A stretch of 64,000 nucleotides of DNA from Marinobacter sp. ATCH36 (GTDB lineage: Bacteria; Pseudomonadota; Gammaproteobacteria; Pseudomonadales; Oleiphilaceae): positions 372,001-436,000 of the forward strand of contig NZ_JAMJPL010000003.1 of assembly GCF_023555055.1 (NCBI RefSeq), read 5' to 3'. The notes beneath the pieces are model-generated. The model saw only the letters and a program-made list of their open reading frames with translations, was not told the DNA's origin and did not search any database. Made by a program: the position numbers and the translations under genes. Positions 1 to 12,240 of this stretch are shown here, one piece after another (the stretch's first letter is position 1; each line of letters begins with the position of its first letter).

Positions 1-2770
<2,770 letters not shown>

Positions 2771-2901
2771 AGTGATGCTGTCCTGTTTGCAGATCAGATA
2801 TCGTTGCTACTCTAAGAAAAGCCTGTAATGAATACAACGCAAACACAGGCCAGATGGCGTTTTTGTCATTTTTGCACGAACATTGACCGGCTGAAACCAT
2901 A

Positions 2902-5900
2902 TCAGGCCTCAGCCAATGCTGCTGCCTCGTCCACATCAACCGATACCAGTCGCGAACAACCCGGTTCGTGCATGGTAACGCCCATCAACTGGTCCGCCAT
3001 TTCCATGGAAATTTTGTTGTGGGTAATGTAGATGAACTGTACCTGCTTCGACATTTCCTTCACCAGGTTGGCATAACGTCCCACGTTGGCGTCATCCAGA
3101 GGCGCGTCCACTTCGTCCAGCATACAGAACGGCGCCGGATTGAGCTGAAAAATCGAAAACACCAGCGCAATGGCCGTCAACGCCTTCTCACCACCGGAAA
3201 GAAGGTGGATCGTGCTGTTCTTCTTCCCCGGCGGCCTGGCCATGATCGCCACGCCGGTTTCCAGTAGGTCTTCGCCGGTCAGTTCCAGATAGGCATTGCC
3301 GCCACCAAATACCTTGGGGAAAAGAGCCTGCAAGCCTCCGTTGACCTGATCGAAGGTTTCCTTGAATCGTTGTCGGGTTTCCCGGTCAATCTTGCGAATT
3401 GCTGTATCGAGCGTTTCCAGGGCTTCCATCAGGTCTTCGTGCTGGCTGTCCAGATAGGTTTTGCGCTCACTCTGTACCTGATACTCCTCGATGGCTGCCA
3501 GGTTAATCGCGCCCAGGCGCTGGATACGTGCTCCCAGCTTTTCCAGCTCGTCAGCCCATTCCTTTTCGCTGGCATTCTCCGGCAAGGTCGACAGAACCTG
3601 TTGCAGACGTATATCCAGCTCTTCAAGCTGTTCCAGATGGTTGCCGGCACGGATTTCCAGCGCCTGCGACTCCATCTTCAGTTTCTCGAGACTTGCCCTG
3701 ACATCCTGGATGGTATGCTCAATGCGACTGCGGCTCTGCTCCTTCTGACGCACTTCCTGATCGATTTCTTCAAGGGCATCCCGGGCAGCACCCAACTTTT
3801 CTTCTTCCGCAAGGCGACGATCCAACAGCCCCTCCAGCTGCATCTGCAGGTCTTCAATCGGTTCTTCCGCGCTTTCGCGGCTTTCACGCAGGATATCCAG
3901 ACGTTCGTCGATTCGCTCTTTCTGCAGCTGCATCCGGTCGATGGTCTGCCGCAGGCCATCTCGCTGGCTGTTCAGTGACTGTAACTGAAGCTGTAACTGG
4001 TGGGCATGGTCCCGATCATGCCGGGCCTCCTGGCGCAGCCGGTCCAGGTTTTCACGCAGCAGGTCCCGGCGCTCAAGCAAACGCTCTTTCTCTTCGTCAC
4101 TGTCCTCAGTGGAAGCAAGAGCCTGTTGCCATTCTCCCCGGGTTTCCTGAAGTTGTTGCTGCTGCTCTTCGAGACTTCCTGACACATCGGTGAGGTCGTC
4201 GCGGATACGCTGCAGCCGCGCATCAATTTGTTCCGCACGGGCCTTCAGGCCACTGATTTTCGAGGACAGGCTTGCCAGCTCCCGGTCGCCATCCGCCAGG
4301 CGAGCCTGGGCTTCGTCTCTGGCAGCTTCCGCCCGCTCGGACCGCTCCAGCAAACGATCAAGGTTCTCGGTAGCGGTTTCCAGGGCAGACTCTGCCTGCT
4401 CGAGTTCCTCTGCCAGTGCGGTGACCTTTTTCTGGCGTTCAATCACACCAACCTGCGCGGCATCGGAATCCGGCATCAATATCCAGTCGGCAGCCAACCA
4501 TGCGCCATCGGGTGTAATGATACTCTTACCCGACGCCAGTGTAGTTTGTCGCCCAAGTGCCTCTTCCAATGTCTCTGCCGTATCCACCAGAGCAAGTATT
4601 GTAGCCATACCACCAGCACCAGCTACTTTGCCGGCAAGCCCTTCTGCTTGCCCGGTATCGCTTGATTCAGTGCTCACCAGTGCGAGCCCACGGGGGGCAG
4701 CGGTCATCGCAGATTGCGCTGAGCCCAAACCGGGGACGCTGAGCCCCTGGGTGAACCGGCCAATCACCTGCTCAACTGCAAACTCCCAGCCGTCTTCAAT
4801 CCGGAGTTGTGACGCCAGCCGCGGGCTATTGCTCAGGCCCTGATCATTCAGCCACGCCTGCAGAGTATCGTCGTGGCCGCCCATTTGCTCGTCCAGCAGA
4901 GCCTGCTGGGATTCAAGGGATGCTCTCAGGCTCTGGACCTGCTGCCTGGCGTTGGTTGCTGCGTGCTCAGCATCCCGTTGCAGATGACGCGCTTCCTGGA
5001 GTTCATCCTGAACCACATCAATTCGTTCCGATGTTTCTTCCCGCTGCAATTCCAGGGTTTCCTGCTGCTCAAGGAAATCGTCCAGTTCAGCGCGGTCAAC
5101 CTGGCCTTCCAGCAGTTCCTGTTCGTCCCTGAGTCTTTGCTGACGGGTCCGAAGCTGCTCAATAGCGTCTTCGAGAGAGCGAATACGAGACTGGGCCAGC
5201 TCGGCCTGACGACGGGAGTCCGCCGAACGCGCACTGAAATCTTCCCAGGTGTGCTGCCACTCATTCATGGCATCTTCGGCGTTCTGAAGCTTTTCGCCGG
5301 ACTCATCGGATTTCAGCGCGAGCGCCTCCTGTTCAGGCTCCAGCATGTCCAGATCTTCCTGAATACCGGACAGCTTGTCCTGGTCCTGATCCAGCTCCCG
5401 GGCCAGTTCACGCTGGTTCGCCATGGCCTGGTCCAGTTCAGCCGCTGTCTGGCGGCTGCGTTCCCGCTGGTGTTCCAGACTCTGCTCGATGCGGGCAATA
5501 TCGGCACCCGCCTCGTAATAACGGGCCTGGGCCCTGTTGAAGTGTTCGTTGCGATCCTGGTGGCTCTCCCGCAGGGATTCCAGGGAAGTTTCCAGGCTGA
5601 CACGCTCGGAAAGCTGCTTCTCGAGTTCCAGCTCGGTATCACGGATGCGGGCGCGCCAGGTTTGCAGGTCGTTATCCAGGGACTGCCAACGCAGAACCGT
5701 CAGCTCTGCCTTCTTCTGGCGCTCTTCCTGCTTGTAGGCTTTGTATTTTTCGGCTGCCTGGGCCTGACGCTCCAGATGCTGTAGCTGACGCCCCAGTTCC
5801 TCCCGCAAATCCGTAAGGCGCTCCAGGTTTTCCTGGGTGCGACGTATGCGGCTTTCGGTTTCCTTGCGACGCTCCTTGTATTTCGAGATGCCAGCCGCTT

Positions 5901-6396
5901 CCTCGATGTAGACCCGCAGTTCCTCCGGCTTGGCTTCAATCAGCCTGGAGATCATGCCCTGCTCAATAATAGCGTAGCTACGTGGACCCAGACCGGTTCC
6001 GAGGAACAGATCGGTAATGTCGCGGCGGCGACATTTAGAACCATTAAGGAAGTATTCCGACTGGCCTTCGCGGGAAACCCGACGCCGGACTGAAATTTCA
6101 TTGAAGCGAACGAACTCACCCGGCGCTGAGCCATCGCTGTTATCGAACACCAGTTCAATGGAGGCCTGACCGACGGGCTTACGGGCACTGGAGCCATTGA
6201 AAATGACGTCCGACATGGACTCACCACGGAGATACTTGGCAGAGCTTTCACCCATAACCCAGCGCACGGCGTCAATAATATTGGATTTGCCGCACCCATT
6301 CGGGCCCACAACCGCGGTCATGTTAGAAGGAAACGGCACCGTTGTAGGGTCTACAAAAGACTTGAAACCGGATAGTTTTATGGATTTCAGGCGCAT
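2902..6396 (-). CDS. smc: Chromosome partition/condensin ATPase Smc
   Basis: Core subunit of the Smc-ScpAB condensin, which compacts and resolves the nucleoid. The 1164-residue protein has the expected two-ended architecture. The N-terminal half of the ATPase head carries Walker A GPNGCGKSNI near residue 32. A long coiled coil follows to about residue 500, then a hinge domain at about 520-650, then the returning coiled coil. The C-terminal head half has signature LLSGGEKALTAIAL and Walker B FCMLDEVDAPLDDAN. Length and motifs are normal and no frameshift is seen. The start lies one base downstream of the GntR-type regulator stop, so the two are probably cotranscribed. The partner genes scpA and scpB are in the same window at 9293-10840. 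Confidence 0.98.
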   Translation of the reverse strand: MRLKSIKLSGFKSFVDPTTVPFPSNMTAVVGPNGCGKSNIIDAVRWVMGESSAKYLRGESMSDVIFNGSSARKPVGQASIELVFDNSDGSAPGEFVRFNEISVRRRVSREGQSEYFLNGSKCRRRDITDLFLGTGLGPRSYAIIEQGMISRLIEAKPEELRVYIEEAAGISKYKERRKETESRIRRTQENLERLTDLREELGRQLQHLERQAQAAEKYKAYKQEERQKKAELTVLRWQSLDNDLQTWRARIRDTELELEKQLSERVSLETSLESLRESHQDRNEHFNRAQARYYEAGADIARIEQSLEHQRERSRQTAAELDQAMANQRELARELDQDQDKLSGIQEDLDMLEPEQEALALKSDESGEKLQNAEDAMNEWQHTWEDFSARSADSRRQAELAQSRIRSLEDAIEQLRTRQQRLRDEQELLEGQVDRAELDDFLEQQETLELQREETSERIDVVQDELQEARHLQRDAEHAATNARQQVQSLRASLESQQALLDEQMGGHDDTLQAWLNDQGLSNSPRLASQLRIEDGWEFAVEQVIGRFTQGLSVPGLGSAQSAMTAAPRGLALVSTESSDTGQAEGLAGKVAGAGGMATILALVDTAETLEEALGRQTTLASGKSIITPDGAWLAADWILMPDSDAAQVGVIERQKKVTALAEELEQAESALETATENLDRLLERSERAEAARDEAQARLADGDRELASLSSKISGLKARAEQIDARLQRIRDDLTDVSGSLEEQQQQLQETRGEWQQALASTEDSDEEKERLLERRDLLRENLDRLRQEARHDRDHAHQLQLQLQSLNSQRDGLRQTIDRMQLQKERIDERLDILRESRESAEEPIEDLQMQLEGLLDRRLAEEEKLGAARDALEEIDQEVRQKEQSRSRIEHTIQDVRASLEKLKMESQALEIRAGNHLEQLEELDIRLQQVLSTLPENASEKEWADELEKLGARIQRLGAINLAAIEEYQVQSERKTYLDSQHEDLMEALETLDTAIRKIDRETRQRFKETFDQVNGGLQALFPKVFGGGNAYLELTGEDLLETGVAIMARPPGKKNSTIHLLSGGEKALTAIALVFSIFQLNPAPFCMLDEVDAPLDDANVGRYANLVKEMSKQVQFIYITHNKISMEMADQLMGVTMHEPGCSRLVSVDVDEAAALAEA

Positions 6397-6397
6397 A

Positions 6398-7081
6398 TCA
6401 GGCGCTCACCTCTTCCCTGAGAATTCGTAGTACCTGTTGGCGTTGGTGTTCACCAAATTCGCAGATTGCGCGCTCCAGGCCGGGAGAGTCGCCCCGGACT
6501 GCAGCATCGGCCAATAACCGGAAAAAGCGGCCGGTTTCGTCCAGTTCGTCGCGGAAGTTTTCCAGAGCCACAAAATAGGTGCGGCTGATGGCGGGCCGGA
6601 AATTCTCCAGAGTCTCTTCCAGGAAGGGATTCTCGACCAGGCCATAGGCGTAACGCATGACTCCGAAGCCCGCGTCAATCACCTGCTCTGCCGCGTCACC
6701 ACCGGAGGAATTCAAGGCATCAATCACAGCCTGCAGCTCTCTAACCTGTCCCATCACCCCTGACAGCTGTTCACCAGACCAACGTTCAAGCACTTTGCGG
6801 CCCAACATGCACAGCAGATCGATATAGATATCATAAAGGCTGTTCACCAGTTCCGGCGTCAAGCGGGATACTACCGCGCCGCGGCGGGGAAAGATTTCCA
6901 CCAGGTGGCGACGCTGGAGTATCAGCAGCGATTCTCTTACGGAGCCCCGGCTGACATTAAGCTCTCCCGCTACCTTGAGTTCCTGGATCCGCTCGCCGGG
7001 CTCAAGTTCACCGTTAACAATGCGCTGCCCGATGTGTTGGGCTATCTGCTCGGAAAGACTTTCGGGGGCCTGAAACCTCAT
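6398..7081 (-). CDS. GntR-family transcriptional regulator (FadR-like subfamily)
   Basis: A 227-residue DNA-binding regulator. Residues about 8-70 form a winged helix-turn-helix of GntR type (SEQIAQHIGQRIVNGELEPG, then LNVSRGSVRESLLILQRRHL). The rest is an all-helical effector-binding domain resembling FCD (about residues 80-220). The gene abuts smc with a one-base gap. A GntR regulator immediately upstream of smc is also found in Pseudomonas, so the linkage is conserved, but its ligand and targets are not evident from the sequence. The 204 bases upstream to the divergent cyclase gene are AT-rich near 7255-7300. I could not identify a convincing FadR-type palindrome there. Confidence 0.88.
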   Translation of the reverse strand: MRFQAPESLSEQIAQHIGQRIVNGELEPGERIQELKVAGELNVSRGSVRESLLILQRRHLVEIFPRRGAVVSRLTPELVNSLYDIYIDLLCMLGRKVLERWSGEQLSGVMGQVRELQAVIDALNSSGGDAAEQVIDAGFGVMRYAYGLVENPFLEETLENFRPAISRTYFVALENFRDELDETGRFFRLLADAAVRGDSPGLERAICEFGEHQRQQVLRILREEVSA

Positions 7082-7300
7082 AAAGTTCGTCGCTCACTCG
7101 CTACTGGCAGCAAAGAATTAGCGCAGAAGTTTACCACAGGGACAGACGAGCCCAATCCCTTGTCCGACATTTTAACGATCTGACCGACCCGGCAAGCTAC
7201 TGCCGGTTTGTTGACGCCTCGTTCGGTTTCTCTGTCATGAATACTGGAATCCACTTTACTTATTAAACATATCTATTTGTTTTAATTGTCTATTTTATTA

Positions 7301-8284
7301 ATGGCCAGCTATTTGCTTATGTACAGCGAAATTACACTTATCGGGCCATGCAGAGTGAAAAACATCCCAACGATCAACAAGTCAGGACCTCAACCCCAAA
7401 AGCTCGCAGCGCTCAGACAGGCTCATCGGGAATGGAGTGAATCCCCGGATGTTCTTACCCGCCTTACACGCAGGCTCTCAACAACACTGAACCTGGAAAC
7501 ACAGTTGGCCATCCTGGCAGAAGAAATCAGTTCTGCCATACCTTTCGACTGCATGAACTACCGGCACCGGATAGCATCCCGAGATTTTGTGTATGCCACC
7601 GGTATGGGTGGCCCCCATCGTTGCGATTATCGGCTGAACCTGGAGGGTAGCTTTTACGGCTCACTCTCGTTCAGCCGGCGCCAGAAATTCGCCGAGCAGG
7701 AGCTGGAGGGTATTGAACTGATACTGTCGGCAGCCATCTGCCCGATTCGCAATGCCTGCCAGTTCATCTCGATCGAACAGGCCGCGCTGACGGATTCGTT
7801 GACCGGTGTTCCCAACAAACGGGCAATGGATGAGGAACTGTCACGCGCATGTTGCCTTGGAGATCGCCATGGCGACGATTACTCAATGATCCTGTGTGAC
7901 CTGGACTATTTCAAACAGGTGAATGATCAACATGGCCACGTAGTGGGAGACCATATCCTGAAGCTGGCTGCTGACGAACTCGGGAAAGCGGTGAGGAACT
8001 CCGACAGTGTTTATCGCTTCGGTGGCGAGGAGTTCGCAATTCTGCTGCCCCACACAGATGAAAGCCACGCCCGCGCCGTTGCAGACCGGATTCGGGAGTA
8101 TATAGGAAGCATTTCGGTGAACTGTGGTGATACCGATGTGTCGGTCACCACCAGTTGTGGTGTGGCCCAGCGCCTTCCCGGTGAAACCGCCGATCAATGG
8201 CTGGCCCGCGCCGACGAGGCACTGTACCGGGCGAAAGACCATGGCCGTAACTGCACCAGGGTATTCGCCGTTATCGGAAACTGA
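7301..8284 (+). CDS. GGDEF-domain diguanylate cyclase, probably cytosolic
   Basis: Predicted to make the second messenger cyclic di-GMP from two GTP. The C-terminal half is a complete GGDEF domain (LTDSLTGVPNKRAMDEEL at its start, active loop RFGGEEF encoded near 8018-8038). An RxxD product-inhibition site, RNSD, lies five residues before GGEEF, so feedback control is likely. The N-terminal half, about residues 20-145, resembles a GAF-type sensor domain, and no membrane segment or signal peptide is apparent. The start is uncertain. A TTG at 7286, ATGs at 7301 and 7319 and a GTG further in are all in frame, and none has a good ribosome binding site. The AT-rich 7260-7300 region may be the promoter, favouring a later start. 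The stop directly abuts the convergent rluB stop. Confidence 0.87.
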   Translation: MASYLLMYSEITLIGPCRVKNIPTINKSGPQPQKLAALRQAHREWSESPDVLTRLTRRLSTTLNLETQLAILAEEISSAIPFDCMNYRHRIASRDFVYATGMGGPHRCDYRLNLEGSFYGSLSFSRRQKFAEQELEGIELILSAAICPIRNACQFISIEQAALTDSLTGVPNKRAMDEELSRACCLGDRHGDDYSMILCDLDYFKQVNDQHGHVVGDHILKLAADELGKAVRNSDSVYRFGGEEFAILLPHTDESHARAVADRIREYIGSISVNCGDTDVSVTTSCGVAQRLPGETADQWLARADEALYRAKDHGRNCTRVFAVIGN

Positions 8285-9256
8285 TTACTGTTTTGACGAC
8301 CGGGCAGCGGGTTTGCGCGTCGGCTTCTGTTCAGGCCTGGAACTGTCAACCTGCCAACGGGGCTTTCCGGTTTTTCTGGCGGCAGAGCCTGGCTGCTTAC
8401 CGCGCTGGCGGTCATGAACCTTCTGCTCAGAGGGTGTTTTTGCCGGAATCTCAACCGGCTTCAGATCCACCGATTTGCTGAGCGAGTCTACCGCTTTCTG
8501 GTCCAGCTCCTCCCATTTGCCAACCGTCAGCCGGCTGGGGAGAAAAATCGGCCCGTACCGTACCCGCTTGAGACGACTGACACGAACCCCCTGAGACTCC
8601 CATAGCCGACGAACCTCCCGGTTACGTCCTTCCAGCAATGTGACATGGAACCATTGATTGATCCCTTTGCCGCCGGCTTCAGTGATGTCGGAAAACTTCG
8701 CGATGCCGTCATCCAGCAAAACGCCCTCTGACAACCGCTTGATCATCGCTTCGTCTACTTCACCAAAAACCCTCACGGCGTATTCACGATCGATCTGTCG
8801 CGACGGGTGCATCAGCCGGTTAGCAAGCTCTCCATCCGTGGTGAATAGCACAAGCCCGGTTGTGTTGATATCCAGCCGACCGATAGCGATCCAGCGATGG
8901 TCTTTGAGCCGTGGAAGGCTGTCGAATACAGTCGGACGCCCTTCCGGGTCTTTTCGGGTGGTCACTTCCCCTTCCGGCTTGTTGTAGATCAGCACACGCC
9001 GAAGAACTTCCGCACCGGCAGCAATGTCAAGGCGCTTGCCGTCCAGCTCAATACGATCACTGACCGACGCCTTCTGTCCTGGCTCCACTGGCTGGCCGTT
9101 TATCACCAGGCGGCCGGCCTCTATCCAGCCTTCGACTTCCCGGCGTGATCCCACACCGGCTCTGGCCAGTAATTTCTGAATACGTTCCGGGCCAGCAGGT
9201 GTCGTAGTGTCTTCCGGCTTTTTAGTGACTGGCTTGCGGGGGCGATCTGCCGCCAT
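8285..9256 (-). CDS. rluB: 23S rRNA pseudouridine synthase RluB
   Basis: Converts a specific uridine of 23S rRNA (position 2605 in E. coli) to pseudouridine. The 323-residue protein has an N-terminal S4 RNA-binding domain (about residues 25-70, RIQKLLARAGVGSRREVEGW). The RsuA/RluB catalytic domain follows, with catalytic Asp in GRLDINTTGLVLF and the downstream LEGRNREVRRLWESQG motif. The C-terminal 80 residues are basic and low-complexity (Lys, Arg, Ser, Pro), as is common in RluB and probably important for rRNA contact. It follows scpB by 36 bases in the usual trpS-scpA-scpB-rluB order. Confidence 0.93.
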   Translation of the reverse strand: MAADRPRKPVTKKPEDTTTPAGPERIQKLLARAGVGSRREVEGWIEAGRLVINGQPVEPGQKASVSDRIELDGKRLDIAAGAEVLRRVLIYNKPEGEVTTRKDPEGRPTVFDSLPRLKDHRWIAIGRLDINTTGLVLFTTDGELANRLMHPSRQIDREYAVRVFGEVDEAMIKRLSEGVLLDDGIAKFSDITEAGGKGINQWFHVTLLEGRNREVRRLWESQGVRVSRLKRVRYGPIFLPSRLTVGKWEELDQKAVDSLSKSVDLKPVEIPAKTPSEQKVHDRQRGKQPGSAARKTGKPRWQVDSSRPEQKPTRKPAARSSKQ

Positions 9257-9292
9257 GAATCTTTCCTTAACAAGTGGCTGATGCCATCGGCA

Positions 9293-9955
9293 TCAGTGAA
9301 GTGTCTGCTCTGTGGAGGACTCAGAGGATGTTTCCCCATCGTCATCACCAGCATCTCTGGCCGGAGATTCAAATTCAATCTCCGCCTGCATGTTCTTTTC
9401 AATTTCCCGCCCGATCTCTTCCAGATCCCGGATTTCAGAAAGCGGGGGGAGCTGGTCCAGCCCCTCCAGGTTGAAATAATCCAGGAACTGTTTCGTGGTA
9501 GCGTACATGGCAGGCCGGCCCGGCACATCCCGGTGTCCCACAACCCGCACCCATTCACGCTCAAGCAATGTGCGGACGATGTTGCTGCTGACCGTAACAC
9601 CGCGAATATCCTCAATCTCGCTGCGAGTGATGGGCTGGCGATACGCCACCAGTGCCAGGGTCTCAAGCAATGCCCGGGAATAGCGCTGGGGCTTCTCCTC
9701 GAACAAGCGCCCAACCCAGGGCGCGTATTCTTCCCTGACTTGCAGCCGATACCCACTGGCCACTTTCTTCAGTTCAAACCCCCGCCCCTGGCAGGATTGC
9801 TCCAACAGCAGCAGGACATGCTCCATAATTTGACGGGCCGGGCGTTCGCCCTCTTCAAACAGTTCCCGCAGCTGATCCACAGACATCGGCTTGCCGGCAG
9901 CAAGCAGCGCAGCTTCGGTAATCGCCTGAATTTTCCTGAGGTTTTCTTCGTTCAT
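9293..9955 (-). CDS. scpB: Segregation and condensation protein ScpB
   Basis: Kite-family subunit that dimerises and binds the ScpA kleisin in the Smc condensin. The 220-residue protein carries two winged-helix domains, about residues 5-85 (LRKIQAITEAALLAAGKPMS) and 90-170 (LLETLALVAYRQPITRSEIEDIRGV, the family hallmark). The acidic C-terminal tail is unstructured in appearance. It is encoded 39 bases after scpA and upstream of rluB, a widespread arrangement that supports the assignment. Confidence 0.95.
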   Translation of the reverse strand: MNEENLRKIQAITEAALLAAGKPMSVDQLRELFEEGERPARQIMEHVLLLLEQSCQGRGFELKKVASGYRLQVREEYAPWVGRLFEEKPQRYSRALLETLALVAYRQPITRSEIEDIRGVTVSSNIVRTLLEREWVRVVGHRDVPGRPAMYATTKQFLDYFNLEGLDQLPPLSEIRDLEEIGREIEKNMQAEIEFESPARDAGDDDGETSSESSTEQTLH

Positions 9956-9994
9956 GGTTCCACTACCAGTATCGGATTGGGCAAGGTCAGTCTT

Positions 9995-10840
9995 TCAGCG
10001 GGACGCCCTGGCCCTGACATGAATCGGGCCGAGAACCTCGGCCTGCACCACTTCGATCAGCTGCTCTTTAACCAATTCAAGTGTTGCCAGGAAGCTGACC
10101 ACAACCCCCAGTCGCCCCTCTTCCGGTGTGAACAGACTTTCAAATGTCACGAACTGATCGTCCCGCAATGCCGACAGGATTGCGGACATGCGCTCACGGG
10201 TCGACAGCCGTTCCCTTTCGACGTGGTGACTGGTAAACAGGTCTGCGCGTTTCAGTACGCCTTGAAGTGCCAGCAGGATTTCCCGCAGATCCACATCCGG
10301 ATGTGGCTGACTGGAGGGCATCTTCGGTAATGCGGCCGAGCCCGTAAAATGGTCCCGCTCGAGCCGTGGCATCGCGTCAATGTCCTCGGCCGCCTGCTTG
10401 AAGCGCTCGTACTGCTGCAAACGGCGGATCAGCTCGGCCCTTGGATCAATCTCTTCCTCATCCTCGGTTTCCTGCCGCGGAAGCAGCATCCGGGATTTAA
10501 TCTCCGCCAGGGTGGCAGCCATTACCAGGTATTCTGCCGCCAGTTCAAATCGCATGGCCTCTACGGCACCAATATAATCCATGTACTGCTTGGTGATTTC
10601 GCTGACATCAATATCCAGAATATCCATGTTCTGGCGCCGGATCAGGTACAACAACAGATCCAGCGGCCCCTCAAACGCTTCCAGAAATACCGCCAGTGCA
10701 TCCGGGGGTATATACAGGTCACGGGGAAGGTCAACCACCGGTTTACCGGAAACCCTTGCCAGCGGCGCCTGCTCACCTTCCTGAACGGGTGATTCCACCC
10801 CCTCGTCTGCCACTGTGTTGCCTGCAGTATCGTCTGTCAT
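9995..10840 (-). CDS. scpA: Segregation and condensation protein ScpA (kleisin)
   Basis: Kleisin subunit that bridges the two Smc heads. The 281-residue protein starts with an acidic 45-residue extension. The canonical kleisin N-domain follows (FEGPLDLLLYLIRRQNMDILDIDVSEIT), then a helical middle with AEYLVMAATLAEIKSRMLLP. The C-terminal winged helix ends near VVVSFLATLELVKEQLIEVVQ. Encoded between trpS (29 bases upstream) and scpB. Together with smc at 2902-6396 this gives a complete Smc-ScpAB set. Confidence 0.95.
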   Translation of the reverse strand: MTDDTAGNTVADEGVESPVQEGEQAPLARVSGKPVVDLPRDLYIPPDALAVFLEAFEGPLDLLLYLIRRQNMDILDIDVSEITKQYMDYIGAVEAMRFELAAEYLVMAATLAEIKSRMLLPRQETEDEEEIDPRAELIRRLQQYERFKQAAEDIDAMPRLERDHFTGSAALPKMPSSQPHPDVDLREILLALQGVLKRADLFTSHHVERERLSTRERMSAILSALRDDQFVTFESLFTPEEGRLGVVVSFLATLELVKEQLIEVVQAEVLGPIHVRARASR

Positions 10841-10869
10841 GGCATCTCCAGAGTGTTCGTCAGCGGCGT

Positions 10870-12084
10870 TCAGCGGTAACTCAGCCCCATCGCCGCCCGG
10901 ACTTCTTCCAGGGTATCCCGCGCCGCGTCTCTGGCATGTTCACAGCCTTCTTCGATAATGGCATGCACCAGGTCGGGGTTGCCCTCGTACTCCCGGGCAC
11001 GTTCATGCAGCGGGCGCTGCTCTTCGATAATCGAGTCAATCAGAGGTTTCTTGCATTCCAGGCAGCCAATGCCCGCACTGCGGCATCCGGTTTGCACCCA
11101 CTCCTGGGTATCCGAGTCGGAATACACTTTGTGCAGCCCCCACACCGGGCACTTTTCCGGTTCGCCCGGATCGGTCCGCCGCACACGCTGCGGATCGGTC
11201 TGCATAGTGCGGACCTTTTGGGCAACACTGTCAGGGTCTTCACGCAGGCCAATGTAGTTGTTGTAGGATTTGGACATTTTCTGGCCGTCCAGTCCCGGCA
11301 TCTTCGATTCGGGCGTTAACAACGGCTGGGGCTCCGGAAGGATCACCTTACCGCCACCTTCGATATAACCGTACAGCCGCTCACGATCCCCCAGGGAGAT
11401 GTTCTGCTGCTCCTTGAGCAGGGCTCTGGCGGTTTCCAGCGCCTCCATATCGCCTTCTTCCTGATAACGCTTCTTCAGGGTGCGGTAAAGCTTTGCATTC
11501 TTTTTGCCCATCTTGACGATGGCGCCCTCGGCCTGCTCCTCGAACCCCGGCTCACGGCCATAGATATGATTGAAGCGGCGGGCGATTTCCCGCGTGATCT
11601 CCACATGGGATACCTGGTCCGCCCCCACGGGCACGCGGCCAGCGCGGTACATGAGAATGTCCGCGCTTTGCAACAATGGATAACCCAGGAACCCATAGGT
11701 CGCCAGGTCCTTCTCACGCAGTTTTTCCTGCTGATCCTTGTAGGTGGGAATGCGCTCAAGCCAGCCCAGAGGCGTGATCATCGACAGTAACAGGTGCAAC
11801 TCGGCGTGCTCTGGCACCTTGGACTGAATGAACATGGTGGAAGAACCGGGATTGACACCTGCCGCAAGCCAATCAACAACCATGTCCCAGACGCTATCCT
11901 GGATACCGCTGGGGTCGTCATAATTGGTCGTTAGCGCGTGCCAGTCCGCAACGAAGAAAAAACACTCGAATTCATGCTGGAGTTTTACCCAGTTCTTCAG
12001 AACACCGTGATAGTGGCCAAGGTGCAACTTGCCGGTGGGACGCATGCCGGACAAAATCCGTTGCTGGGAATCGACAGAACTCAA
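10870..12084 (-). CDS. trpS: Tryptophanyl-tRNA synthetase, TTG start
   Basis: Class I synthetase that charges tRNA-Trp. The 404-residue protein shows the HIGH-type motif LHLGHYHG near residue 21 and the KMSKS loop GQKMSKSYNN. It also has a long central insertion with a CxxC-like pair (GIGCLECKKPL), found in the longer bacterial TrpRS form. The start is the TTG at 12084-12082. AAGGAG at 12098-12093 stands eight bases upstream, and the residues before the first ATG (at MRPTGKL) are needed for the N-terminal beta strand. An out-of-frame ATG at 12089-12087 begins a two-codon frame, ATG CTT TGA, whose stop overlaps this TTG. This could lower or couple initiation. Confidence 0.95.
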   Translation of the reverse strand: MSSVDSQQRILSGMRPTGKLHLGHYHGVLKNWVKLQHEFECFFFVADWHALTTNYDDPSGIQDSVWDMVVDWLAAGVNPGSSTMFIQSKVPEHAELHLLLSMITPLGWLERIPTYKDQQEKLREKDLATYGFLGYPLLQSADILMYRAGRVPVGADQVSHVEITREIARRFNHIYGREPGFEEQAEGAIVKMGKKNAKLYRTLKKRYQEEGDMEALETARALLKEQQNISLGDRERLYGYIEGGGKVILPEPQPLLTPESKMPGLDGQKMSKSYNNYIGLREDPDSVAQKVRTMQTDPQRVRRTDPGEPEKCPVWGLHKVYSDSDTQEWVQTGCRSAGIGCLECKKPLIDSIIEEQRPLHERAREYEGNPDLVHAIIEEGCEHARDAARDTLEEVRAAMGLSYR

Positions 12085-12182
12085 AGCATGAACTCCTTCT
12101 GTTTATAGGAAACAGCCATCATAGTGCAGGCTGACCGGGCATTATAGTCTTATGTGCTCCCGGCGTTAAGGTGCCTTAAAAC

Positions 12183-12226
12183 AAAAAGCCCCCGGAAGTC
12201 CGCAAGGCAGACCCGGGGGCTTTTTT
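12183..12226. terminator. Bidirectional rho-independent terminator between sucD and trpS
   Basis: A 13-base arm (AAAAAGCCCCCGG) pairs with a matching arm at 12213-12225 around a 17-base loop, flanked by A-runs and T-runs on both sides. On the minus strand it lies 15 bases past the sucD stop, so it should end the sucAB-lpdA-sucCD transcript just before trpS. Confidence 0.9.
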
Positions 12227-12240
12227 GAACCGGCGGTGAT

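Noticed and set aside
4873-5784. 303-residue Leu/Gln/Phe-rich open frame on the + strand
   Set aside because: Antisense to the Smc coiled coil; its composition is the mirror of Glu/Gln/Arg-rich heptads.
7082-7300. Operator for the GntR-family regulator in the divergent region
   Set aside because: No convincing FadR/GntR-type palindrome or consensus promoter pair could be identified, only an AT-rich stretch.
9281-10330. 349-residue open frame on the + strand
   Set aside because: Antisense to scpB and scpA, which are clearly real and in conserved order.
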